Shown piece after piece: positions 1 through 10,400 of a stretch of DNA of 38,102 nt. The notes beneath the pieces are model-generated. The model was not told the origin of the DNA. It worked only from the letters and a program-made list of their open reading frames with translations, and searched no databases. Numbering within the stretch: position 1 is the stretch's first letter; each line of letters starts with the position of its first letter. Location: the IMG/VR virus record IMGVR_UViG_3300025674_000135, positions 1 to 38,102 of that record; one strand, written 5' to 3'. Source of the DNA: a virus. Position numbers and translations under genes: made by a program.

Positions 1-721
1 TTCTATAGATTCTAGCTCTAATAAAGTAACTATTACAACTAGTGCTAATCATAACATTGCCGTTGGTATGACTGTAAATATAAGTGATTTAATTTTTACT
101 GACCCACCATTATCTCAAGCGTTACCTAACCCTACAGGTGATGTAGTTGTTACAGACAGAGTAAGTGCTACACAATTTAAGTATGCTGTTACTAGTAGTC
201 ATAGCGGTTCTTATAACTTAGGTTCATCGCCTACTGTAACATTAACAAATGTAAGATATATGTATGCTGTAGCACAAAATGCAGACGATGATCATACAAT
301 ATATAGATTCTTTTCTTCACCTGTTGATAATAAAATTACTTGCATTGCAAAAGTCGAATATACAGGTATAGAAGATGTATTTGATATTGCATTTGCAAAT
401 GATAAAATTTATCTCTTAGCTCAAAATTCATCTTCTGAAATGAAGGTTATTTCTTTTTCAGCTACTACTTTAGGTTCTGCTAGTACGGTATTAAATTTAA
501 CAGCGACAAATGGTGCAGGTGCCATTGCTTCTCATCAATATTATCCAAGATCAATTGGTTTTGGTAGTACCGCTAATAGATTTTTTATACATTATTATTC
601 GCAAGAAAGAACAGCAAACTATTCACCTCACGGTAGTTTTCAGGGATATACTGAAACTAACAACTCAAAACTTGTTGTTTATAACTCTTCATTTAGTTCT
701 AGCATATCGTTAACGCAATAT
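1..721. repeat. Terminal overlap, left copy (matches 37382-38102)
   Basis: Bases 1-721 align without gaps to 37382-38102, with 15 mismatches seen (at 128, 168, 242, 354, 406, 413, 437, 444, 466, 562, 651, 653, 655, 656 and 657). This is the signature of a circular or circularly permuted genome whose contig ends overlap. The copies are not identical, so the two ends come from slightly different members of a population or from a mis-joined variant. It is not a feature of a single linear DNA molecule. Confidence 0.9.
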
Positions 722-2515
722 GGAACAAGTCAAACAGTACCATTTTATACAGATATAACTTTGGTTGATAACACTATCTATGCCTTGAACTCAACAACAG
801 GTGCTGTAGATTTATTATCATATACAGCTCCACATACTGCGTCTAATGCAATAAGTATTGGTGGAACTGTTGCAAGACCTACTGGTTTATCAGTTCATTA
901 TGATTCTGATGATAATTTACAAATTTATGTTGTTCAGTCAGAGGATTCTGGAGGCTCTAATGGCGGTTCGTTATACAAGTTTCTTGCTACTGGAGAAGCG
1001 GTTTATTACGAATGTATAAGCACCGTAGATAGTAGTACAAATTCAACGCTTTCGGCACAGCTAAGTGCGGGTAATTGGGCTAAACGATATCCCAATATGA
1101 CGCTTTTTACAGAGGGTGCTTTTTCTGCAAATAATGGGTTTCCATCTTGTATAGCATTGTTTCAAAATAGATTATGTTTTTCTGGTGTTTCTGGAGATGT
1201 TAATACTATTTGGTTGTCTGCTACAGATGACTACAATAACTTTACTTTAGGTTCGTTAGATACAAGTGCTATGTCATTTACAATCAATTCTGGCAACCTT
1301 GATAGTATTGTTTGGTTGGTTCCTCATGAAGCATTAATTATAGGAACTTCTGGTAGTGAGTGGTCTTTACAAGCAGAGTCAGATGATGTACCAGTTTCGC
1401 CCACATCATTTAGTTTGCAAAGAAAAACTACATATGGGTCAAATAACACACAAGCTACGTTAATAAACTCTGCTGTTATTTTTGCTATGAGACAAGGTAG
1501 AAAAGTTCGTGAATGGAAATATGAATATAATAGCGATGACTTTGTAGCACAAGATTTAACAATATTTTCAGAACATATTACAGAAGGTGGTATAGAAAAC
1601 TGGGCATATCAACAACAGCCTGATGATGTTATATGGTTAATTAGATCAGATGGTCAGTTACTTGGTTTGACGTATGAAAGAGATCAAAAAGTTTACGCAT
1701 GGCACAGGCATACCTGTAATACAAGCGGTGAGTTTGAATCTGTTTCTGTGTTGCCAAGCAGTCAGTCTAGTGACCAAGTATATTTAAGTACAAAGGTTAC
1801 TATAAATCCTTCTGATTGGGTTGCTAGTGGTACATCTTATACTCAAGGTAACTATGTTAAATATAGTGGAGTTACATATGTAGCTTTACAAAACCATACA
1901 TCTGGATCAACTACACCAAATAATGACTCTACTAATTGGGAAGCAGACTCAAGTACAAAACGATTTATAGGAGTTTTAAGAGATAGAGAGTTTACAGGAT
2001 ATACAACAAATTTTGTAGGAAGCGATTTTGCTACCGTTTACAGCAGTCCTTCATCAGCAACCTTAACTGGATTAGATTATTTAGAAGGGTTAACTGTTTC
2101 TGTTTGTGCTGATGGTGTTCCCCTAGCTGATAAAACAGTTTCAAAAGGTTCTATTAATATAGGTTCTACTGGTCACTCAAAAGTAGTTGTGGGTTTAAAT
2201 TATACAGCAACATTAGCACCAATGTATTTAGATGTAGAAACAAGAAGCGGAACTAGTATGGCTTCTAAGAAGGATGCTCAATCTGCTACCATTAGATTTA
2301 AAGACACTTATCAAGCAAAAGTTGGTCAAACAAAAACAACAACAGATGCCGTTAAATTTAATCCAGATATTACAGCAACTAATTTATATAGTGAAGACGC
2401 AACAGTATGGATGGATAATGCAAGTGAGTTTTTAAAATTAGTATATGTAATAAATGATACGCCTACGCCATGCACAGTTTTGGCAATGGTGGTAAATGTA
2501 GAGGGAGAGTTCTAA
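1..2515 (+). CDS. Tail tubular protein B-like nozzle protein, C-terminal two thirds (5' end cut by window edge)
   Basis: This is the downstream part of the gene that begins at 36081. Base 1 is the third base of a codon, and joining 37381 to base 1 restores one uninterrupted frame of 1,271 residues. Position and the N-terminus at 36081 match the tail tubular protein B group that forms the distal nozzle of podovirus tails. Much of this part is Ser/Thr/Asn/Gly-rich beta-type sequence. A stretch at about bases 1801-1960 (joined residues about 1035-1087) has the W-x(n)-Y-x-G-x-x-V-x-Y-x-G-V-x-Y spacing of small CBM5/12-type carbohydrate-binding modules, which suggests polysaccharide contact at the tail tip. 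It ends at TAA 2513-2515, overlapping the next ATG by one base. The internal ATG at 68 is not the gene start. Family assignment is confident; the sugar-binding role is inferred. Confidence 0.85.
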   Translation, partial: SIDSSSNKVTITTSANHNIAVGMTVNISDLIFTDPPLSQALPNPTGDVVVTDRVSATQFKYAVTSSHSGSYNLGSSPTVTLTNVRYMYAVAQNADDDHTIYRFFSSPVDNKITCIAKVEYTGIEDVFDIAFANDKIYLLAQNSSSEMKVISFSATTLGSASTVLNLTATNGAGAIASHQYYPRSIGFGSTANRFFIHYYSQERTANYSPHGSFQGYTETNNSKLVVYNSSFSSSISLTQYGTSQTVPFYTDITLVDNTIYALNSTTGAVDLLSYTAPHTASNAISIGGTVARPTGLSVHYDSDDNLQIYVVQSEDSGGSNGGSLYKFLATGEAVYYECISTVDSSTNSTLSAQLSAGNWAKRYPNMTLFTEGAFSANNGFPSCIALFQNRLCFSGVSGDVNTIWLSATDDYNNFTLGSLDTSAMSFTINSGNLDSIVWLVPHEALIIGTSGSEWSLQAESDDVPVSPTSFSLQRKTTYGSNNTQATLINSAVIFAMRQGRKVREWKYEYNSDDFVAQDLTIFSEHITEGGIENWAYQQQPDDVIWLIRSDGQLLGLTYERDQKVYAWHRHTCNTSGEFESVSVLPSSQSSDQVYLSTKVTINPSDWVASGTSYTQGNYVKYSGVTYVALQNHTSGSTTPNNDSTNWEADSSTKRFIGVLRDREFTGYTTNFVGSDFATVYSSPSSATLTGLDYLEGLTVSVCADGVPLADKTVSKGSINIGSTGHSKVVVGLNYTATLAPMYLDVETRSGTSMASKKDAQSATIRFKDTYQAKVGQTKTTTDAVKFNPDITATNLYSEDATVWMDNASEFLKLVYVINDTPTPCTVLAMVVNVEGEF

Positions 2516-2964
2516 TGTTAGGGGCTTTTATAGGATTAGCAGGAGCGGCAATGTCAGCATCTGCGGCAAGAGCAGAAGGCAGAGCAAGACAAAAAGCGGC
2601 TGAATATAATGCTGAAATTATGCGTAATAAAGCACAAAATATTAATTATGCTAAACGGGCAGAAACTCAAATATCTGTAGAAGAATTTAGACGGTTACGA
2701 TCTCAACAAAGAGCGGCATTTGCGGCTAGTGGTGCAAGAGGAGATGTTGGTTCTCCTTTAGTAGTGCAACTGGATGAAATAGCTAAAATGAATATGGATA
2801 TACTAAATGATCGTAGAGCAAGACAAATAGAAGCAGAGGGTGCTTTGTCTGGTGCAGAGATGCAACTTTACGAAGGTAGAATGGCAAGAAGGGCAGGGCA
2901 AGCAAAAGCTCGTGCTACATTAATTAGTGGATTATCTCAATTTGCAACAGACGCAGGATTATAA
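2515..2964 (+). CDS. Small internal virion protein (T7 gp14 position)
   Basis: A 149-residue protein with a short hydrophobic glycine/alanine N-terminus (MLGAFIGLAGAAMSASAARA) followed by an Ala/Arg/Glu/Gln-rich, probably helical and coiled-coil body. Its place directly after the tail nozzle gene and before two larger internal proteins is that of the gp14-type ejection protein of T7-like phages, which leaves the particle with the DNA and inserts in the outer membrane. The ATG at 2515 overlaps the upstream TAA by one base and has a GGGAGAG ribosome site before it. The longer reading from 2470 overlaps the tail gene and lacks such a site. The assignment rests on position and composition rather than on a diagnostic motif. 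Confidence 0.7.
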   Translation: MLGAFIGLAGAAMSASAARAEGRARQKAAEYNAEIMRNKAQNINYAKRAETQISVEEFRRLRSQQRAAFAASGARGDVGSPLVVQLDEIAKMNMDILNDRRARQIEAEGALSGAEMQLYEGRMARRAGQAKARATLISGLSQFATDAGL

Positions 2965-2965
2965 T

Positions 2966-4489
2966 ATGGCTAAGATACCTTTATACAGACAACGTAGTAG
3001 ACCAAGTGCTGACTATCAAGCGGCTAGATTAGACCCAAATGTAGCGGCAACTGTGGCTCAGGGTGACCAATTGATGGGAGACACTCTTAGCAAGATAGGC
3101 TCACAATTATCGGCAATGAAAGCTGATTCTGATGCGGCTGACTACGAAAACTTTGCTTTAGAAAAACAAGCTGAGATAGCAGAGCTACGCACTAAAGCTC
3201 TTATAGAAGATGGTGCTAGTATTGCAGATGTTTTTGATACAGTTGTTCAACCAAAACTACTGGAGATAGAAAATGAAATTAAAACTCGTGGCTACACTAA
3301 TAGCAAAAAGTTTGTTCAGCGTTGGCAAAGCGATTCTGCCCGCATTGCGTTGGGCGAAAGAGAAGATCAGTTGCAAATGCAGTTGGCTGATTACGAAAGT
3401 AAAATGGTGCGTGATGCCAATAATTACTACAAGTCGGGCAACTTTGAAGAAGGTGATAAAAAACTGGCGTTACTCTCGAACTATACTGGTGAAACCAAAG
3501 CGTTAGAGTATATGTCTAGTGGGCGATATGGATACTTGCAAAATCAAATTTTACAAAGCAATGATCCTGCTGAAATAACTATGCTTGTTGCTGATAAACA
3601 ATTAACAGATAATTTAACTTTTTCACAACAACAACAAGTAATGACAACAGCTTTAGGTCGCAAGCGTACATTAATACAAGACAATGTTCGTCCTGCTATG
3701 GATGCGGCTGATAAGTTATTAAAAAACAATATGCTTACAACAACTTATATTGATCAACAACAGGCTGAAGGCAGAATGCCACCCAATGTTGCTAATTATT
3801 ACAGAGATGCTATTACGTTAAAAACACAACAAGTAGAGCTTGGTTTAGATGAGGATGTATCTAGGGGAGATGTTAAACGTATTAGAAAAGCAAAAGATCG
3901 TATTGATAATTTTATGGAGGGTCGAATTAAAAATGATCCTTTAGATGAATTAGATGATATATTAGATTTAATAAACAAAGCAGACCCCACACCATTAGTG
4001 CGTTCTAAACTAATGTCTCCTATATATGACGCTATGGCTGATCCAAATAGAAATGGATTTTTTGCTAATACAAATCCAAAAGAAAAGTTATTTACTAATA
4101 TACAAAGCAGAGCGTTAGGTGAGTTTCACAGACAGTTTAATGCATTGACTGGTACTATGCCTGCTGATCAACGTGATGAGTTATATATGGATTCTGTGTT
4201 TTTAATGGAAGACTTTTTAAAAGGAATGAAAAAAGGATACTACAAGGTAGATGGTCAAAAAATTGTACTAACAACTGGCAAAGCTCAAAAAGCTCATGGA
4301 AGTCTTGTGTTTAAAGAAGCACAAGAAGACGATGGCGAGATAGCACCGTTTCAAAACGAAATTAATCTAGCTGTTGCACAAGCATTAAAAGAAGTAAGAA
4401 AGTTTGCTGTTCGTATGCCTTTGAAGCCACGCATATCTAGTATTAATGTAACACTTGACCCTGTAGATGAATTTTTCCCAGAAAGGTAA
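2966..4489 (+). CDS. Internal virion protein (T7 gp15 position)
   Basis: A 507-residue, largely helical, charged protein starting MAKIPLYRQRSRPSADY, a type of N-terminus seen in structural proteins of environmental podoviruses. It has no signal peptide or membrane segment. It lies between the gp14-like gene and the 2,440-residue gene, so it most likely makes up the middle layer of the internal core or ejection apparatus. I chose the ATG at 2966, one base after the upstream TAA and with an AGGA-like ribosome site. The ATG at 2927 lies inside the previous gene. I recognise no catalytic motif. Structural role probable, precise function inferred from gene order. Confidence 0.65.
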   Translation: MAKIPLYRQRSRPSADYQAARLDPNVAATVAQGDQLMGDTLSKIGSQLSAMKADSDAADYENFALEKQAEIAELRTKALIEDGASIADVFDTVVQPKLLEIENEIKTRGYTNSKKFVQRWQSDSARIALGEREDQLQMQLADYESKMVRDANNYYKSGNFEEGDKKLALLSNYTGETKALEYMSSGRYGYLQNQILQSNDPAEITMLVADKQLTDNLTFSQQQQVMTTALGRKRTLIQDNVRPAMDAADKLLKNNMLTTTYIDQQQAEGRMPPNVANYYRDAITLKTQQVELGLDEDVSRGDVKRIRKAKDRIDNFMEGRIKNDPLDELDDILDLINKADPTPLVRSKLMSPIYDAMADPNRNGFFANTNPKEKLFTNIQSRALGEFHRQFNALTGTMPADQRDELYMDSVFLMEDFLKGMKKGYYKVDGQKIVLTTGKAQKAHGSLVFKEAQEDDGEIAPFQNEINLAVAQALKEVRKFAVRMPLKPRISSINVTLDPVDEFFPER

Positions 4490-4491
4490 AT

Positions 4492-7400
4492 ATGAAACAA
4501 TCTGATTTTATTATAGCAGGTGCAGAACGTGGCTATACTCAAGATGAAATCCGAACGAAGATAAAAGATTTTCGTAACGCAGGATATTCTTTTGATGATG
4601 ACGAAAAACCACAGTTTACACCTAATGCTATTTTAAATACAGATGTTAGAGAAACTATGTCTGACGAAGAAGTGTCAGCATATAACAATACAACTACTTC
4701 ATTAGAGGAAGCACAATCGACCCTATATGCATTTGAAGGTGCAAAGCGTGGCGATTCAATGGACTCAATAAATCGTGGCACTAATGGTAATCTATACGAT
4801 GACCTTATACGCCTAGAGGAGGGTATTCCAGATGATCAAGATATCGATTATGAAGGAGTTCTTGCTAAACGAAAGAGTGAGTTTACCGAGGAAGATGATA
4901 GTTATTTTGTTAGCAATGCAGATCGTTATGCAAACGCTGTACCGCAGGATGCTCCAAAAGTTACGAAACCAGAGTTAGCACCATTTGATATTAGTTTACC
5001 TTTGCGTCCTATTCGTGGTTACTACGAAGATGTAATGGCAGGTAAGTTAGGTAGAGATTTAGAATATAATCCTATTACTGGTTCAGTAGTAAAAGGTAGT
5101 GGTGATATTAGTGGCAACTATAGATATGGTTTATATAACATTGCAACAGATCAACGTATTGCATTTGCGGCTACTCGTGGTGACAAAGAAGAAGTAGCTA
5201 ACCTAATAAGGCAAAAAGCAGAGGTGCAACAAGCTATTGGTTCAGCTTTTGACTATAGTGACAGATCATATTTTAGCCCTAAAAGAGCATTTTTAACAGC
5301 AACACAGTCAGCACCATTAATGTTAGAGCAAGGCTTGATAGCCGCTCCATTTGCCGTTGGGTCTATTGCAACAACTATTGGTAGTGGTGGTACTGGTACA
5401 GCCGCAGGTGCAGTTATTGCCAATGCGGGTCGAGCTGTAAACATTGCATACCTACAGCAACAAGGTGCAGGGACAATGCTTGAGGCTTACTTATCTGACA
5501 AAGATGTAGCAAATATGTCGGACGAAGAGTTTCAACGTGCTACCGCTATAGCAAACACAGCAGGTGTACCGTATGCGTTAATAGAACGATTAGTAAATTT
5601 ACCTAGCATTGGTAAGTTAAATTTTGGCGGTATAACTGGTGCGGGTGTAAACAAACGCCTTACTAACTTTGTAATGAACAAACTAATGACCGACAAAGCT
5701 GTTGGCAATGCTGTTCGTAAAGGTTCGTTTATATTAGCGTATCGTACTCTTGGCGAAACTGTAGAGGAAGGCTTGCAACAAATTGTACAAGAATCTACTG
5801 GCATGACACTAGAGCAGTCTGATGAAGCTCGTAGCCTTATTGCAGATATTGGTGCAGGGTTAAAAGACCAAGCAAACATAGAAACTATTGCCGAGCTATC
5901 TAAGGGTGGTGCTGAAGCTATGGTTGAGGCATTACCATCAGTAGCAGTTAGTATGGGGTTACCGTCTGTAATCGAAACAGTACAAACTGATGAGTTTAAA
6001 GCGGCTGTGCAAGAAGTACAGATGAACAGAGCCGCACTAGAAAAAGACCCTGTTAAGAGACGAGACAACATAAACAAAGAACTCAAAAATCAGGGTGTAC
6101 CAGAGGAGATAGCCTTAGACCTCGCAGAACAGGCTGTATTAGCTCAAACGCCCGAAGAGATACAAGATGTCATCTCTAAGGCGAATGACGCTGTAAACGA
6201 ATTCTCGCAAGCTGAGGAGACTGATATACAGGTGTTTACGACAGAAGACTGGACTGTAGCCCGTGAAACAATGTCAGATGAGGATTTAGACAACTTTATA
6301 GGCAACCACCCAGAGATTCGTGACGATTTTGTAGCAGGTGTAAATGGTGATGTAAAAGCACAAGAACGATACAATGCTTGGGCTAAGAACAATCGTGACA
6401 CAGAATACCTAGATTTTTTAATACGCAACAAAAGACGTGACCCTAAGTTCAATGCTAGACAGGATGATTTTGCTGTGCTAACACCCAAAGTAGTTAATGA
6501 CTTGCTTAACACAGACAAATACGATGCCAAGATTAAGAAGTATCAACGTGAAGGCGAGTCACTAGCCGAGACTAAAAGCCGTGTATTAAGCCAACTTCGA
6601 AACAAAAAAGCAAAAAACATTGCTGACCAAGTGGTTCGCATTAAGTCTGCACTATCTCGTATAGCACCAAATGTTACTATAAAAACATACGCCACTACTG
6701 AAGAGTACAACTCTGCTACTGGCAAAGAGGGTGGTGGGTTTTACGAAAAAGGCGTTATACATATTAACGAAGAGCTAGCGTCCGAAACTACTATAGCACA
6801 CGAAGCATTTCACGCATTGTTAGAAAACATACTTACTGAAGGCACATATAACGATCAGATTAATCGTATGTTTGATGTAGTATTAAGTCGTGGCGATACA
6901 GAGATTGTTGAAAGACTACAAAGGTTTATGGCGTTATACCCAGACTACTCTGAAGTAGCACAAAAAGAAGAGGCTATGGCAGAGTTAGCAGGTATTATGG
7001 CTACATCGTACACATCATTGCCGTCTATACGCACATCTATATATGAGTTTTTAAACAAGATACTAAGTGTAGCAGGCATTAAATTAGCTAATGATGAGAC
7101 AGAGGTTATAGGATTCTTGCGTTCTGTAGAGCGTGGTTTTTCTACAGGCACAGTAATTACCGAACAACAAGTAGAAGCTGTAGGAACACCTACCTTAGAA
7201 GAAATACAAGAACAAGATGTAGGTGGCGTAGAACAGCGTAGAGATTTAGATAAAGAAGCCAAGTCTGTAAAACCAGTTAAAGGTAAAGAACCAAAGAAAA
7301 CTGTAAAAGCCTACAAGTTATTTAGATTAGGAAAAGACGGTAAGTTGTATCCGTTATTTGTACGGGCTAATGAAGTTATACCAGAAGGCGAATGGATTGA

Positions 7401-10400
7401 AGCCAAGATGGGTACATTGACTGAAGACGGCAGAATCAAAGCAGAACGTGGTCTTAAAACTGTTGCGGCTCGTGGTGGTTTTCATGCAGGCGATTATGTG
7501 TCTGCTACTCATATTGGTGGTAAAGGTATTGTAGGTAGCAAGAAAAAGAGTAACCAAGCTAACTATAGAAAGCCAGATCAAGTGTGGGCAGAAGTAGAGT
7601 TTGCTGATGATGTAGACTGGCAAACCGAAGCAAACAATAGAGCTAAAAGAAATAAAGATGGTTCTGTTAATGTTCGTACTGCACATATTACAGATCGAGT
7701 GCCTAATGGTGGGTATTATCGCTATAAGACTAATCCTAATATGAAGGGTAATTGGCTTATAGGTGGCGATATGAAGGTGGTAAAAAGACTATCACTAGAA
7801 GAACGCAAAGAAATAATGACTGAAACAGATATATTTGATCTGCCAGACCTAGACGAATTAGTACGCAAAGAAAACCTATCACTTAATGATTTAAGCAAAA
7901 CAGCTCAGAATGAACTAAAAAAGTTTTATCCAGAACTATACAAACAAATGAGCGAAAACCCAGATCGTGCAATGGGTGGTGTAGAGCAAAGACAAATACA
8001 ACTTAATACTGCACATGATTTATTTAATTATCTTACAGAAGAAGAAATTGTAAGTGCTAACCAAAAATTAATTGACAATATTGTAACATATTGGGAAGCG
8101 TTACCAACAGTTGAAGAAACTGCGGCTGTTGCAGAAGCAGGTATAGCTAAAAAAGGATGGTATAAAGATAGTGCTAGAGCTATTGCTACCTTGTTTGGTA
8201 ATGACGCACCTAGATTTGCCGCTTTACTAGCCGCCACATCACCTCAGACTAGTGTAGAAAGTAATTTACTTAATACTTTAAACATATGGAAAAACTGGAC
8301 GCAAGCAGGTAGACCCACAGATCGTGAAGAAATACTAGATATTATGGGTGAAAGCGTTGAGGGTGAGCGTGGTCGTGACTCTATACTTGGTGCTTGGATT
8401 AACAATAGTGTTCGTGCATTAAGCCATGATTACTCTACGGGCGAGTTGCAAATATCTGGTGCTAAAGTAAATAGTTTTATGCGTAACCTTATGGATGAGG
8501 TTGATGCTGTTACGCTTGATACATGGATGGCTCGTATTGCTTTAGTAGAACAGGCTTCATTTGGTGAAAGAAAACTAGTAGCAATGAAAGATGCTGTTGG
8601 TGGAGTAGGCATTGGCGGTGCAGGTTATGTAGCATATACAGCTAAAATTAGAGAGGTAGCAGATTATTTAAGCAGAATTAGTGGAGAAGAATGGACACCT
8701 TCTGAAGTACAAGAAACAGTATGGAGTTGGGCTAAAATACTACTAGAAAAAGCAAAGGCTACTTCAACTACAGAACGTCAAGTATTAGAGGCACAAGATA
8801 TTAGTGATGCAGATATTGCAGATACTGTTGACTTTGGAAAGTTAATAGCTGAAGATACAAACTTATCAAAAATATTAGAAGAGGCAGGTTATGGAGATCA
8901 ACTTGAAATCATTAAAGACTCAATTAGCGAAACAGTTAGCGAAACCGAGCGAACAGAACAATTCTCTCGTGGAGAAGCAGGTTCGATTGCTGAAGAAACT
9001 AGAAGAGAATACCTTTACAGAGCCGCAGATAGATTAACTCGCAGTCGTAGTAAAGAGCAAAGAACCGAAGATGAAGCAGATTTTGATGCTATCTTTGGAG
9101 AAGAAATAAACTTTGATTTTTCTAATGCAGGAATCGATAACATTATCGAAGCTCTTGGATTAGACGAACGCACACCTTCTGAAAGAATAGGTCTATTAGA
9201 AGCCACTAAAGCGGCTTTGCAAACTTATGGCACACTAAATGGTGAATTTGATAAAAATTATTTTTTAAAAAATATGTATCAAATAGCTATTGAAAGTTTA
9301 GCTAATGGAAGCCAAGACATTGTAACGCATTCGGTTGGTTTTCAAGTAGCTATAAGTATTTTACAAAAGGAAATACAAGATCTAGACGTATCCATTAACG
9401 GTGCATATGCTAGAGGACATACAGATATTGCTATGGACTTAGAGGCAACAAGAGATTCTGCCGCTAATATTATGAATCAAATAATATCAGCATACACAGT
9501 AGCAGGTGCAGAGGCAGGTCGTGCTTTAGCTTATAGACGTTGGCAGGGAAGAACAAAAGATTTACAATATTATTTAATACACGCTATTCGTGCTAATGGT
9601 GGTGCTTTGGAAAAAGAAGATTTAGATTTTATTGTTAATACATTTAATGAAATGCAGGAAACAGAAGATGAAATAGAATCTACTGTTATTGATACATCTG
9701 ATGATATAAGAGTTGGTTCAGATATAGCTGATGCAGTTATAGAAGACTATGAAGAAAAAGCCACTAAGAAAAATGCATTCTTTAAAAAGCGTGTTGCTGA
9801 TACAGAAGCATTAATAAACAAAGGCTTAAATAAAATAAAGATTGTGTTTAGAGCTAAGTTTGGTGGCAAAGAACAACGCATACCTGCAAGTGGATTTAGA
9901 GGCGGTGTTATTGACACAGAAAACTACGAGGGCAGAGAAGAACAACTTATAGCCAGACTTGCTGAAGTGTTTGTAAACAGAGCCGTAGAGGAAGGTCGCA
10001 AAGTATCTCCAGAAGAAATATACAAACAAATACAAGATACGTTAGTTGTTGATAAGAAGGAGTTTACAATAGATCAGATTAAAATGGCTATTGCTAACAA
10101 CACATTGCCATCATTTGATTTAAAGAAACAGTATGTTGCATTCATGGCTTTACTTAAAATTGCGGCAAATGCAGACACAAAGGTAAATGAACTAGCGGCT
10201 AAGTTGTTTGATATAGAAAAAGAAACTCGTGCAAACCCCAAGAATGTAAAAGAGTTTTTGGCAGAGCTAGACAAACTAGAAGAAGCATTAGAGGGATTAG
10301 CTAATACACTTAACACTATATACGATGATGAAACAGTAGGCAAGATTCGTGAGAAGATTGAGAATCTTAGAACAGCCGCTCATCAAGTAGGCAATCCTAA

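Noticed and set aside
5532-6086. 184-residue ORF antisense to the giant virion gene
   Set aside because: It lies wholly inside a well-supported gene, is Ser/Ala-rich as expected from reversed codons, and has no ribosome site or neighbours on that strand. The same applies to other antisense frames between 4.3 and 11.9 kb.
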